This document shows positions 19,851 to 26,793 of a stretch of 34,429 nt of DNA, piece after piece (positions within the stretch are counted from its first letter, which is position 1; the number at the start of each line of letters is the position of its first letter). Position numbers and translations under genes: made by a program. Origin of the DNA: Saprospiraceae bacterium (GTDB taxonomy: Bacteria > Bacteroidota > Bacteroidia > Chitinophagales > Saprospiraceae); assembly GCA_016715245.1 (NCBI GenBank), contig JADKAS010000034.1, forward strand, positions 1-34,429. The letters are read 5' to 3'. The notes under the pieces are model-generated. The model was not told where the DNA came from and made no database searches. It saw only the letters and a list, made by a program, of their open reading frames with translations.

Positions 19851-19996
19851 ATAAAATCAATTTTTGACTTTTTTTTAACGAAATTGACTAATATGTAAAA
19901 CAAATTACTCATTTAAAAAAGGTGTTGTTTTTCATCATGTAAACATAATAATATTAATCGAGATCTTATTCTAATCGACTTCGTCTAATATATTTT

Positions 19997-20045
19997 TTAC
20001 TTTTTGCACGACCAAAAAGTAACAATCCCGATAACTCTTATCGGG
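19997..20045. repeat. Two adjacent perfect hairpins
   Basis: TTACTTTTTG/CAAAAAGTAA (19997-20006 with 20013-20022, 6-base loop) is followed by CCCGATAA/TTATCGGG (20027-20034 with 20038-20045, 3-base loop). Similar CAAAAAGTAA palindromes are, from memory, frequent between genes in Bacteroidota. They sit exactly at the broken 3' end of the DUF1800 pseudogene and may mark the recombination point or act as a terminator. Confidence 0.6.
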
Positions 20046-20952
20046 AAGGCCTAAAAAAGGCGATTACTAGCACCGTTTTCAATGACAGATTGACTGCAAT
20101 TCCCAAACCGCTAAATATTTTAGCCAATTCTTCAATGTCTTTATTGTTGTAAGTCGGGATATTCTTTCCGTCGGCATCCAATTTCCTCGTTCCATCCATA
20201 TTCAGTTCAAATAAACCGAAGGTAAACAACTGCATGATTTCTCTGGCATAATTCTGGTCAGGATGTATATTTTCTTCAGGAATTTCCATGGGATTGTTCA
20301 AATGACTCAGATAAGATTCCATTGCAGGATGTAAAGTAATATCGTACAACAGGTCTCTGTAATTACTCAAAGCATGTTATGACAGAAGCTGATAATAATA
20401 CGCTAAACCCCTCGCAAACCTACCAATGTCGGCATCATCAGAAATGACTAATATCTGGCTTAAAGCATATGCCATACGCTGACGAAGCTGATCTTTTCCA
20501 AAAGTATTGATATCCCACCAGGCATATCTGAAATGAACCCAGATGAGGTCACTGCTCAGGTTGTTTGGATCTTCTCCGTTTTCGAAGTAATATTGATACA
20601 ATAACAGCGCAAAACTGTTCATTCTTTCTTCATACTTACTTTCCGGAAGCGCAAATTGATTTTCAAGCCAGTTTTCAATTCCCGATTCCGTTGCTTCGGT
20701 GAGTTCCGCTTCAGAAAATCCGAAGGACGCCTGGGTTAAAAATCTGGCCATTTCATTTCGTTTTCCGGTCAATCCTTCTCCTGAAATGGTTTTTTGACCT
20801 TCCGCCTTTTGAGGAAAAATACCTCTTTGGTCATCATTGCTGGAGGTAACTACGACTCCTTTGTGATGACCTGCACCAATATAGTCAGTATAGGGCTGAG
20901 CCTTGAGACACAAAAAAATGTGCCCAAAAACCCAGTAAGTAAAATATTTCAT
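20038..20952 (-). pseudogene. DUF1800 family secreted protein, nonsense mutation and 3' truncation
   Basis: The N-terminal part starts MKYFTYWVFGHIFLCLKAQP (signal peptide) and continues into the DUF1800 family (MARFLTQASFGFSEAELTEA, LRQRMAYALSQILVISD, then HPDQNYAREIMQLFTFGLFEL). Reading is interrupted by an in-frame TAA at 20377-20379 with the same frame continuing on both sides (AYYYQLLS, stop, HALSNYRDLLYD). This is a base substitution rather than an indel. After ELAKIFSGLG (about 20105) homology stops and the frame runs into the palindromes at 19997-20045, so the usual C-terminal half (about 200-300 residues plus a T9SS domain) is missing. This is the clearest real pseudogene in the window. 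DUF1800 proteins are often paired with DUF1501 genes, which are absent here. Confidence 0.85.
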
Positions 20953-21550
20953 ACCTGAAAATTTACATTAATAAACGATTTTCAACAATAAATGGGAAGG
21001 AGAATGTTGCAAATAAGTTACTAAGTTAGCAGTTTATCTAAATACAACAAATTCTGAACTGAAAACTTTATTAAAAATATATTTTTTTATGATTTTTATG
21101 TTCGGGGATGGGTAGATGGTTTCCCAATGATCTGATGTTCAGGTCGGCCATTTTGATACCCCCGATAACGTTAATAAATTGGTTTTCAGTAATTGTACCT
21201 TTTTCGTTTGGAATAATGATGTATAAATTTTATAACAGTACTATTTTTACGCCAGGCAAGAGGTTACATTGGCGAATCCCATTTTAGATTATTTACATAA
21301 GTTTTTAAACGGCCAACAACGGTATACAAATTCATATTCCTGAAATTTTTGTTGTACAAATCAGGACATATACCCTTCATACTTTCCTGGTGAGTTGATT
21401 GACACTGATGCTTTCTTCGGAGAGATGGACTTCAATTTCCAATGTCACTTTTTTTGTCAAATTCATTTTCTGTTTCCTATGTTGATATCTTTTTGTAACT
21501 TTAAACGAAATAAAAATTATTCATTATTTAACCAACAAAAATCTTTTAAA
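20953..21550. other. Intergenic region with a possible gene relic
   Basis: About 600 bases. On the minus strand 21225-21071 an open stretch of about 50 codons with no good start reads like protein (IIIPNEKGTITENQFINVIG ... MADLNIRSLGNHLPIPE) and could be the tail of a lost gene; I do not recognise it. A weak -7-like box TAACTTTA lies at 21496-21503, 48 bases before the next gene. Nothing else was seen. Confidence 0.3.
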
Positions 21551-22351
21551 ATGAAGACATTTTCTTTAACAATCATGGTAGTTGCTTTAACTACATTTTT
21601 TTCTGCTTTTAATGTGTGTCAGGCACAAAATCCTTATGGTGAAGTGAATTTTATCAAAACTTTACCAAACATGAGTGAGAGCTTTTTGATAGACATGAAG
21701 ACATCGAAAAAACTTCAAAACGGACGTGTTGCCAACAAGACCATCACTTCCTGGCAATTTTACCGCAGAGCATATCCACGTGGTAGCAGTATGGATTATA
21801 ATTATGCAACACTTTCCGTATTTCCTTCCGGTATAGAAATGAAAGCAGAAGGTACATGGGATGCGCCTGTGAGAGAACTCAGCGTAAAAGAAATCTCTGA
21901 CTACCTAACTTCATTAAGCAATACACGGTCTGTTATTGCCACTGATCTCTACACCTTTAAATGGGGCGTTGGATCTAACATAATACCAGGTGAATACGTA
22001 CAATTAAATCTTGTCAATGCCAAAAAAGGAAGCAACGATGCCTATGAAAAATTATTGGAAACTTTAAAACCAGTAGTTGAAGAGTGTATAAAAGCAGGAG
22101 AATTAAAAGGGTTTAATGTATGGAAACGCACCTATGCAACCAATGTGGGTGGAGAAAATGACTACACGGTTACTTTTACCTTTGCTACTTTAGACCAGGC
22201 ACTGTCATGGGCGAGTGGAAAAACGGGTATGGGAGATGAGTACAAAAAAGTATATCCTAAGGATGATGTAGCTAATTTAAACATCAAGTTGAATGATCTG
22301 AGAGACCTGGTATCTCAGGAACTTTGGGAATTGGTGGATATAACAGATTAA
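21551..22351 (+). CDS. Secreted protein of unknown function
   Basis: 266 residues from the ATG at 21551. A longer frame opens at 21395, but MKTFSLTIMVVALTTFFSAF ending VCQAQ is a clear signal peptide at this start. The mature part has aromatic-rich stretches (SWQFYRRAYPRGSSMDYNY, FNVWKRTYATNVGGENDYT). It looks like a duplicated alpha/beta fold: about 40-150 and 170-262 both contain a long beta strand followed by an amphipathic helix. No T9SS domain or lipobox is present, so a periplasmic location is likely. The gene is intact, monocistronic and followed by a strong terminator. Family not recognised. Confidence 0.8.
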   Translation: MKTFSLTIMVVALTTFFSAFNVCQAQNPYGEVNFIKTLPNMSESFLIDMKTSKKLQNGRVANKTITSWQFYRRAYPRGSSMDYNYATLSVFPSGIEMKAEGTWDAPVRELSVKEISDYLTSLSNTRSVIATDLYTFKWGVGSNIIPGEYVQLNLVNAKKGSNDAYEKLLETLKPVVEECIKAGELKGFNVWKRTYATNVGGENDYTVTFTFATLDQALSWASGKTGMGDEYKKVYPKDDVANLNIKLNDLRDLVSQELWELVDITD

Positions 22352-22370
22352 ACGTTTGTTTCATAACAAA

Positions 22371-22416
22371 AAACTGTCCGGCTTTACATACCTGTGAAGC
22401 CGGACAGTTTTTTTTT
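22371..22416 (+). terminator. Strong Rho-independent terminator
   Basis: A perfect 13-bp stem AACTGTCCGGCTT/AAGCCGGACAGTT (22372-22384 with 22397-22409) with a 12-base loop is followed by a run of T to 22416. It lies 20 bases after the stop of the secreted protein gene. Confidence 0.93.
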
Positions 22417-22556
22417 AACTCACTGTTTTAGGTTACTGTCTGAATTAGGATTACAGGATTGAAGGTTTTAGAGGAGAATAGATCAGATCGGTATTCCTTT
22501 TTTTGTTTTTCTTAAAGAAATACCTTTGGTTACTGAAATTTGGGCTTTGGTTGAGT

Positions 22557-22624
22557 ATTCCGGAGTAAAGTGAACCAGTGATTCCGGAGTAAAGTGAACA
22601 ACTAATTCCAGAGCAAAGTGAACC
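22557..22624. repeat. Three direct repeats at 24-base spacing, IS21-type left end
   Basis: ATTCCGGAGTAAAGTGAACC at 22557, ATTCCGGAGTAAAGTGAAC at 22581 and ATTCCAGAGCAAAGTGAACC at 22605. The copies start exactly 24 bases apart. IS21-family ends carry such repeated transposase-binding sites, and an istA relic follows at 22693, so this is read as a left end. The outer terminal dinucleotide and the right end are not identifiable. Confidence 0.7.
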
Positions 22625-22692
22625 ACTTAATATGTATGATTTGACAGCTATATTGTGCATAAAAACCCAATAAGGCAAAACAAATTATATCT

Positions 22693-22824
22693 ATGACAAA
22701 GTTGAAAAAGTTTCTGAAGTTAAGCCTTGAAGGCAAGTCCCAAAGGCAGATCCGTGAGTTGACATGGATGGCACGAAACACGATTATAAAATACAGGGAA
22801 GTTATACTGCATATCTTGAAATGA
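22693..22824 (+). pseudogene. istA: IS21 family transposase istA, N-terminal remnant
   Basis: 43 codons starting MTKLKKFLKLSLEGKSQRQI and continuing RELTWMARNTIIKY, the N-terminal helix-turn-helix that in IS21 IstA proteins reads like KLRQILRL...GKSQRQIS...SRNTVKKY. The frame ends at TGA 22822-22824 inside an AAATG tandem run. Some 150-200 bases further on, LSEEYRGGSHSL (about 22991-23026) resembles the IstA segment LWEEYK..HP, so the gene seems decayed rather than cleanly cut. No catalytic DDE region or istB is present. Confidence 0.65.
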
Positions 22825-23495
22825 AATGAAATGAAATAAGAATGGCGTTCAACATCTCTCTCCCTACCATCCTGAATTTCGCTAAAAACCCGTACTTTTA
22901 CCCTGAAAAGCGGGATGTTGGTTTAAAATGTTTGACATAGGGCAGGTAGTACAAAAACTACAGAAAACAAAAAGAAAAAGTAAAGTAGTTATCTGAGGAA
23001 TACAGAGGAGGTAGTCATTCATTAAGTGATTAAATGCATAAAAAAACCGGTGTATTATTTTTCCACTTCAAAACGTTTTTTGTACATTTGTAATATATAT
23101 AATAAGGTGTCTGAAAAAAGTCTAAAAGTAGACATAATCTGAGCATCTGTTTTCCGGACTTCAGCCTCCGTTTATGATTCTGTATATGTATCCCGGAATC
23201 ATGGCAATAAGAACAATACCGGACACGTTGGTTTATCGTAAAATAAACATTTCTGTTATTCCGAAGGACAGACGAAGAGGAAGCAGACACCCGCAGATGA
23301 TCAGAAAGGCACCTTTTAGTTATAAATATATATATATATTGTGGATACAAAGATCAGTAAAATATTGACATTTTATTTGGGTATGTATTTTTCCGGATGT
23401 TAAAACCCATCAAAAAAACATAAAAAACGAAGGATTGATATATTTTATATACAGATATAAACAAGTTATCTTGGATTAAAAAATAAAGTATAAAA
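22825..23495. other. Gene-free remnant region
   Basis: About 670 bases with no convincing gene. It begins with the AAATG pentamer run (22819-22838) and istA debris to about 23030. The rest is AT-rich with short open frames on both strands that have no recognisable family. A TACATTTG box at 23083-23090 is isolated. Confidence 0.45.
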
Positions 23496-23499
23496 TATT

Positions 23500-23529
23500 T
23501 TGCAAATGTTCCACAATTAGTTAACTTTG
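23500..23529 (+). promoter_or_regulatory. Promoter of the HigBA pair, predicted leaderless
   Basis: A -33 TTG (23500-23502), a 19-base spacer and a -7 TAACTTTG (23522-23529). Only four bases separate the box from the ATG at 23534, so transcription should begin at or next to the start codon. Confidence 0.7.
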
Positions 23530-23533
23530 CAAA

Positions 23534-23869
23534 ATGGAACAAATTCGAAAATTGGAATTCTACAAAACTTACTTCTTTGAATTCTTTGAAAGCCTAGAGT
23601 TAAAAGTAAAAGAGAAAATTGATTTTGGACTTTACTTGTTGCAATATGTAAAACAAGTACCAAGCAAACACATAGGTTCAACCCAAGAAAAGAATTTATT
23701 TTATTTAAGGGTTAAACAAGGATCAAATATATACAGAATATTCTTTTGCTATGACGAAGATAAAATTGTAGTCATAATGAACGGATTTACTAAGAAAACT
23801 CAAAAGACACCCAGCAAAGAAATAGATAAAGCAATATCAATAAAAAAACAATATTTTGATGAAAAGTAA
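23534..23869 (+). CDS. higB: HigB-type toxin (RelE superfamily, Gp49-like)
   Basis: 111 residues, basic. The pattern of the phage-derived Gp49-like/HigB family is visible: an N-terminal helix (VKEKIDFGLYLLQYV), KHIGSTQEKNLFYLRVKQGS, IYRIFFCYDEDKIVVIMNGF and the terminal KKTQKTPSKEIDKAI. Members are ribosome-dependent mRNA endonucleases in the cytoplasm. The conserved LFYLRV.....YRIFF core and FTKKTQKTP tail are intact, so it may be active. The gene precedes and overlaps the antitoxin gene, the usual HigBA order. Very low GC compared with the surrounding housekeeping genes suggests acquisition. Confidence 0.88.
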   Translation: MEQIRKLEFYKTYFFEFFESLELKVKEKIDFGLYLLQYVKQVPSKHIGSTQEKNLFYLRVKQGSNIYRIFFCYDEDKIVVIMNGFTKKTQKTPSKEIDKAISIKKQYFDEK

Positions 23870-24158
23870 TAAAAACATTACAACATTCGAAGATCACTTA
23901 ACAAAGCAATATGGTCAAATCGGCTCTGAAAAAAGAACTGAATTTGAAGCTAAGGCAAAGTCTTTTGTAATAGGCGAATTATTGAAAGAAGAAAGATTAG
24001 AAGCTAATCTAACTCAAGAGGAATTAGCTGATAAAATAGGAGCTAAAAAAAGTTATATTTCTAGAATTGAAAATGGCAAATCAGACATTCAATTATCAAC
24101 ACTTTTTAGATTATTTGAATTTGGACTTGGCAAACGAATAAATATTGTAATAGAATAA
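23859..24158 (+). CDS. higA: HigA-type antitoxin (XRE helix-turn-helix)
   Basis: 99 residues from the ATG at 23859; the ATG at 23856 would add one residue. It overlaps the toxin gene by 11-14 bases. Residues about 45-100 are a Cro/CI helix-turn-helix: LLKEERLEANLTQEELADKI, then KSYISRIENGKSDIQLSTLF. It should bind and neutralise HigB and repress the shared promoter at 23500-23529. The stop codon is six bases from the attC-like palindrome starting at 24165, the layout expected of a toxin-antitoxin gene cassette. Confidence 0.88.
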   Translation: MKSNKNITTFEDHLTKQYGQIGSEKRTEFEAKAKSFVIGELLKEERLEANLTQEELADKIGAKKSYISRIENGKSDIQLSTLFRLFEFGLGKRINIVIE

Positions 24159-24164
24159 CCCTTG

Positions 24165-24226
24165 ATAACAACGGCTATGATGATAGATTCGCTATCGCTT
24201 CATCCATCACATAGCCTAGACGTTAT
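24165..24226. repeat. attC-like imperfect palindrome after HigBA
   Basis: Two pairs of complementary boxes are nested: ATAAC (24165-24169) with GTTAT (24222-24226), and GGCTATG (24173-24179) with CATAGCC (24210-24216). They are separated by unequal unpaired spacers (3 and 5 bases), with a further GATAG/CTATC hairpin inside. This folded layout is that of integron attC sites, but the outer boxes do not strictly match RYYYAAC/GTTRRRY. No integron integrase was identified in the window. Confidence 0.4.
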
Positions 24227-24558
24227 AAGCAAGCCTAAAAGACGACCGTGCAACAATCAAACGGACACCAAAACGACCAGACTTTTGACTACCAAATAAA
24301 TTCTCGGGCGACAAAAACTCGTTGACAATTTCGCTGTAACTCGACACCGACCAGACCATTTTGCCGACACTCACCCAACGCAAGGTTTTAAAAAATTTTC
24401 CCACCGCACATTTTAAAAAATAATTTTAGCCAGCCCGCATTGGCACATTTGGGGTTTGCCCCCTCACACAACCCGACACACAGGCAAACCCCAAAAGAGC
24501 CAATTACCCACCGCACCAAGATGATTTTCGTCACATTTTAAAGTTTTCTCAAAAAATC
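24227..24558. other. Strand-asymmetric A/C-rich intergenic DNA
   Basis: About 330 gene-free bases whose plus strand is rich in A and C and poor in G outside the palindrome at 24439-24504. No coding sequence is supported on either strand. Confidence 0.5.
24439..24504. repeat. Long near-perfect inverted repeat
   Basis: ATTGGC (24439-24444) pairs with GCCAAT (24499-24504). After a symmetrical 3-base internal loop, TTTGGGGTTTGCC (24448-24460) pairs with GGCAAACCCCAAA (24483-24495). The loop is 22 bases. The arms have no T run after them, so it is not a plain terminator. It lies between HigBA and the efflux operon promoter, in A/C-rich DNA. Confidence 0.75.
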
Positions 24559-24590
24559 TTGCAGGTATAAATAAAATAGACCTATCTTTG
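24559..24590 (+). promoter_or_regulatory. Promoter of the TetR/efflux operon
   Basis: A -33 TTG (24559-24561), a 21-base spacer and a -7 TATCTTTG (24583-24590). The predicted start near 24594 lies inside the palindrome at 24590-24609. Confidence 0.72.
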
Positions 24591-24609
24591 TGAGCGAATA
24601 TTCACTTAC
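24590..24609. promoter_or_regulatory. Putative TetR operator 1
   Basis: GTGAGCGAAT|ATTCACTTAC is a 20-base palindrome with 8 of 10 positions paired. It covers the last base of the -7 box and the predicted transcription start. Size and symmetry fit a TetR/AcrR dimer site, and the regulator is encoded 440 bases downstream, so autorepression is likely. Confidence 0.6.
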
Positions 24610-24625
24610 TTAAAATATATACAAG

Positions 24626-25036
24626 ATGAACGGTAAAAACAACATTGCAATAGGCTTCCTGACAATGGGGCTTTTTATGGCTTACGGCTTTCTATTAATC
24701 TACCTGCGTGACTTCGCTCCGGGTAAAGAAGAATGGGTAAACTCATACAGCATAGGAAAGCACTTTGAAAGCAGACTGGCTCACGTTCACGGAAACTTGT
24801 TCGCCTTTCTAAACATCCTAATTGGTTATCTACTCCTACATTTCAGAGACAAATTACAAAGCGTGAAAACCATTTCTTGGTTGGCACTTACTGGTTTACT
24901 AATGCCAATTGGAATATTAACAGAGGTATATTTTGGAGTGCCTCCTGTTTTAGTATTAATTGGTGCAATTGCTATGACAGCTTCTGTAATTTGGTTAGGT
25001 GTTGCGTTTTTAAAAATGAAATCTATAACAGAATAA
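24626..25036 (+). CDS. Four-helix membrane protein, first gene of efflux operon
   Basis: 136 residues with four predicted membrane helices: about 7-28 (IAIGFLTMGLFMAYGFLLIY), 51-72 (AHVHGNLFAFLNILIGYLLL), 80-101 (ISWLALTGLLMPIGILTEV) and 106-130. The second helix begins with a His pair in LAHVHGNLFAF, a spacing seen in some haem-binding membrane proteins; that link is inference only. The gene is intact and starts about 32 bases after the predicted transcription start. It lies 10 bases before the TetR gene. Function unknown; position suggests inner-membrane support of, or a reaction linked to, the efflux system. Confidence 0.78.
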   Translation: MNGKNNIAIGFLTMGLFMAYGFLLIYLRDFAPGKEEWVNSYSIGKHFESRLAHVHGNLFAFLNILIGYLLLHFRDKLQSVKTISWLALTGLLMPIGILTEVYFGVPPVLVLIGAIAMTASVIWLGVAFLKMKSITE

Positions 25037-25046
25037 AATATATCAA

Positions 25047-25640
25047 ATGACAACAGAAACAATTTCTGACAGACAACTTGAAATTATTGAAGCAGCAGGT
25101 AAAATACTGACTGCTTCGGGAATAAGTGGGCTAACAATTAAGAACTTGGCTAAGGAAATGAAATTTTCTGAAAGTGCCATTTACAGGCATTTTACAAGCA
25201 AGGAAGAAATCATTATTGCCTTACTTGATTATCTTGCTCAAAGTATGGATGAACGCTATACCAATGCAATTTCAAGTGAACATTCACCCGAAGAAAAATT
25301 TACAACGTTATTTCAAAATCAATTTTCATTTTTTAAAAAGCATCCACATTTTGTAGTGGCAGTTTTCTCTGACGGACTGATGGAAGAAAGCCAACGCATA
25401 AACGAAACTATATTGAAAATAATGGCTGTAAAAATGAAACACCTGATGCCAATTATTTTGGAGGGACAACAAAAGAAAATATTTACAAATACAATAACAT
25501 CTGATGAATTAATGCATATCGTGATGGGAACTTTTAGACTGCAAATGTTTAAATGGAGAGTTGCAAATTTTCAATTTGACATTATTAGAAACGGTAACAA
25601 TATGATACAATCTGTATTAACATTAATCAAATCAAAATGA
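25047..25640 (+). CDS. TetR/AcrR family transcriptional regulator
   Basis: 197 residues. The N-terminal 55 residues hold the TetR helix-turn-helix: IIEAAGKILTASGISGLTIK, then LAKEMKFSESAIYRHFTSKE. The C-terminal part (about 60-195) is the all-helical ligand-binding and dimer domain, too variable to predict the ligand. It lies inside the operon it should control; the palindromes at 24590-24609 and 26799-26818 are the candidate operators. Its stop overlaps the next start (ATGA at 25637-25640), so translation is coupled. Intact. Confidence 0.92.
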   Translation: MTTETISDRQLEIIEAAGKILTASGISGLTIKNLAKEMKFSESAIYRHFTSKEEIIIALLDYLAQSMDERYTNAISSEHSPEEKFTTLFQNQFSFFKKHPHFVVAVFSDGLMEESQRINETILKIMAVKMKHLMPIILEGQQKKIFTNTITSDELMHIVMGTFRLQMFKWRVANFQFDIIRNGNNMIQSVLTLIKSK

Positions 25641-26042
25641 AGAAAATACTGCCAAATTTATTTGCAACTATTTTAGCCGCATTTGGCTTGCTTACTTTAT
25701 TCCTGAGCACTTCCGTAATATTTGATTTGTTTGGCATCAGAGCCAAAGAAGGCAATTATGTTCTGTTTGTCGTTTGGTCAAATTTCATCAGTAGCATTCT
25801 TTATCTTTTTTGCCGCCTATGGTTTTGTTAAAGTCAAAAATTGGACTACTATACTCTTGGGAATTTCAACACTCATACTGATAGTAGCTTTTATCGGACT
25901 TAAAATTCACGCCAATTCGGGCGGTATTTATGAAACAAAAACCATCGGTGCAATGATTTTCAGAATTGCGGTAACGCTTGTATTTGCAATCATTGCATTT
26001 TTCACTATCAATAAACAATTAAATAAAAATCATAATGAATAA
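25637..26042 (+). pseudogene. Small membrane protein with one frameshift
   Basis: One gene of about 134 codons in two overlapping frames: 25637-25831 (MKKILPNLFATILAAFGLLT ... YVLFVVWSNFI) and, from about 25780, the frame ending at 26042 (SVAFFIFFAAYGFVKVKNW ... TINKQLNKNHNE). The switch lies near 25780-25795 and needs one base. Four membrane helices are predicted in the joined protein. The family is not recognised. Start and stop overlap the neighbouring genes, as in a tight operon. Given the neighbours, the indel may be a sequencing error. Confidence 0.7.
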
Positions 26043-26496
26043 ATTAATCTTAACATTTGCCGTAGGTAGCTTATTGCTATACAGTTGTGGCAATTCCTCA
26101 AACGAGAAATTAAATAATCAAACAGAAGTTGCCGAACATAATGATCATCATCACGATGATGAAAGTGAAGCCATCGAACTTAACAATGGTGAAAAATGGC
26201 AAGTGGATGCCAATATGATAACTCATATCAGAAATATGGAAAATGATGTTGTTTCCTATGCTAAGGTCGAGCAAAAAGATTACAAATCATTATCTGAAAA
26301 ACTACAATCAAACATTGATTTGCTTACTTCTAATTGCACAATGAAAGGCAAAGCCCACGATGAATTGCACAAGTGGCTGTTGCCATACATTGATTTGGTA
26401 AAAGAACTTTCAGAAGCTAAAGATGAAACCGAAGCATCAAAGCATTTTGAAAATATTCAAATTTCATTCACAACATTTAATCAATACTTCCAATGA
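26035..26496 (+). CDS. His-rich lipoprotein, possible metal-binding helical protein
   Basis: 153 residues. Signal peptide and lipobox LLLYSC place a lipidated Cys at residue 18. A His/Asp-rich linker (HNDHHHDDESE, about 36-46) follows. The rest is helical, with LNNGEKWQVDANMITHIRNM and a conserved-looking block NCTMKGKAHDELHKWLLPYI. Cys, His and His in that block plus the linker suggest metal binding in the periplasm; this is inference. Proteins with this NGEKW ... NCTMKG.AHDELHKWL pattern are, from memory, common in Flavobacteriia and Saprospiria but uncharacterised. It overlaps the preceding gene by 8 bases and the cupin gene by 4. Confidence 0.78.
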   Translation: MNKLILTFAVGSLLLYSCGNSSNEKLNNQTEVAEHNDHHHDDESEAIELNNGEKWQVDANMITHIRNMENDVVSYAKVEQKDYKSLSEKLQSNIDLLTSNCTMKGKAHDELHKWLLPYIDLVKELSEAKDETEASKHFENIQISFTTFNQYFQ

Positions 26497-26780
26497 ACAT
26501 AAAAGAATTACATACACAAGAAAAACCAGTTTCAGCAACTTCTCTTTTCAAAAGTGAACTGGGTAACGCAACAGCTATTCAAATATTAAAAAGCGAAAAG
26601 TTAAAAGAGCATATTACCAAAACACCAGCACTTTTGATTTGCGTGGAAGGAGAAGTGATTTTTGAAAATGAAAAAGGAATAAAAGAAACACTATTATCGG
26701 GTGACTTTGTAAACATTGAACCAATGGTAAAACATTGGGTTGTAGGAACAATTGAAAGTCAATTAATACTCATTAAGTAA
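26493..26780 (+). CDS. Small cupin-like protein
   Basis: 95 residues forming a single cupin barrel: ALLICVEGEVIFENEKGIKE is the first conserved strand pair, LLSGDFVNIEPMVKHWVVG the second, with His in the position that often binds metal. The first motif lacks the usual two His residues, so catalysis is doubtful and a sensor or binding role is more likely. No signal peptide, so cytoplasmic. Starts in the ATGA overlap with the lipoprotein gene; 13 bases before the channel gene. Confidence 0.72.
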   Translation: MNIKELHTQEKPVSATSLFKSELGNATAIQILKSEKLKEHITKTPALLICVEGEVIFENEKGIKETLLSGDFVNIEPMVKHWVVGTIESQLILIK

Positions 26781-26793
26781 AAAAATTTGACCA

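Noticed and set aside
22557..22624. Three evenly spaced repeats as a CRISPR array
   Set aside because: The 19-20 base repeats are separated by only 4-5 bases, with no spacers and no cas genes; they match IS21 ends.
22451..22678. 75-codon minus-strand frame with repeated SLYSGI-like units
   Set aside because: The repeat is only the translation of the three IS21 end repeats; there is no start context or homologue pattern.
23030..23350. 106-codon minus-strand and 64-codon plus-strand frames upstream of HigBA
   Set aside because: AT-rich, no promoter or recognisable motif, overlapping each other; treated as remnant DNA.
24216..24404. 62-codon minus-strand frame downstream of higA
   Set aside because: Lies in strand-asymmetric non-coding DNA and starts outside any promoter; composition does not look coding.
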